A stretch of DNA of 32,356 bases, from the NCBI GenBank assembly GCA_946534145.1, contig CAMNCH010000013.1, positions 1 through 32,356 on the forward strand, written 5' to 3'. This DNA is from an uncultured Lachnospiraceae bacterium. GTDB taxonomy: Bacteria > Bacillota > Clostridia > Lachnospirales > Lachnospiraceae. Both the position numbers and the translations under genes were made by a program. The notes under the pieces are model-generated. The model did no database searches and was not told the DNA's origin. It was given only the letters and a program-made list of their open reading frames with translations. This document shows, piece by piece, positions 32,248 to 32,356 of the stretch. Each line of letters opens with the position of its first letter. The first letter of the stretch is position 1.

Positions 32248-32356
32248 TTTTCCACCATCAGAAATGCTGACAAAATTCTTGTGATAGAAGAGGGCAAAAT
32301 CACCGAGCAGGGCACCCACGATGAACTGGTGGCTCTCGGCGGAAGCTACGCAAAAA
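32248..32356 (+). pseudogene. 5'-truncated ABC exporter gene fragment (runs off window end)
   Basis: From about 32251 the frame reads [19 protein letters not shown], then [16 protein letters not shown], which is the end of the ATP-binding domain of a multidrug-type ABC exporter (the D-loop/H-loop side, where the full protein reads A-H-R-L-S-T-I-R-N-A-D). The preceding codons (GTG ACT TCT TGT GAA TTT) do not match that family, there is no ribosome site, and the ATPase gene stops at 32236. The upstream domains are absent from the window. It appears to be a gene remnant cut by a rearrangement. Confidence 0.75.

Overview
The window looks like a chromosomal segment of an anaerobic Gram-positive bacterium of the Lachnospiraceae (Bacillota; Butyrivibrio/Pseudobutyrivibrio/Roseburia type). 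The evidence is a T-box leader before prolyl-tRNA synthetase, strong purine-rich ribosome binding sites, U-tailed terminators, a purA-purC-purB-guaA operon with the long PurB type, and family-typical proteins (Dak-like small protein, DUF362 ferredoxin-like protein, BRO/Xre pair). This is inferred from gene content; no rRNA or tRNA gene is visible.

Layout. 1-2.2 kb: 3' end of an unidentified protein, a DMT-type transporter and a YczE/YitT-like membrane protein. 2.3-6.7 kb: a conserved small soluble protein, T-box plus proS, a ZIP metal transporter behind two palindromic operator candidates, a GlsB-type membrane protein and a stand-alone Dak-like domain. 6.8-7.5 kb: a RelB/RelE-type toxin-antitoxin pair. 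7.5-13.8 kb: a LysR regulator divergent from the purine operon purA-purC-purB-guaA, which takes IMP to AMP and XMP to GMP and contains the SAICAR steps.

13.9-31.2 kb is accessory in character. It holds many one-off 'cargo' genes: a DUF402-nucleotidyltransferase fusion, two phospholipase C-like proteins, a DJ-1/PfpI protein, two GNAT acetyltransferases, an Xre/BRO pair, a DUF362 protein, an AlkZ-like protein, a sigma factor/ABC operon, a Nudix-aminoglycoside phosphotransferase fusion, a MazG-like protein, two HExxH peptidases and a HAD hydrolase. The window ends with an AAA+ ATPase and the 5'-truncated tail of an ABC exporter gene.

The most unusual content is three long intergenic arrays of imperfect inverted repeats (A 13961-14494, nine units; B 16299-16768, eight units; C 30319-30915, ten units). 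Each unit is 34-35 bp, starting with a CCYACCTT-like arm and ending with an ATARGGTRGG-like arm, with a variable loop. Units repeat every 63-65 bp with a purine-rich linker. All three arrays share the same orientation and architecture: two or three 'head' units with GGTCGG-type or CCAAYCCTATT arms and a GCGGTTTACATAATTC linker, one short 53-54 bp step, then the 'body' units. A and B are clearly paralogous and flank one gene as direct repeats; C is diverged but keeps the layout. I recognise no named element with this structure. The best reading is a transcribed multi-hairpin RNA or a phased protein-binding array, possibly carried by a mobile or recombining segment.
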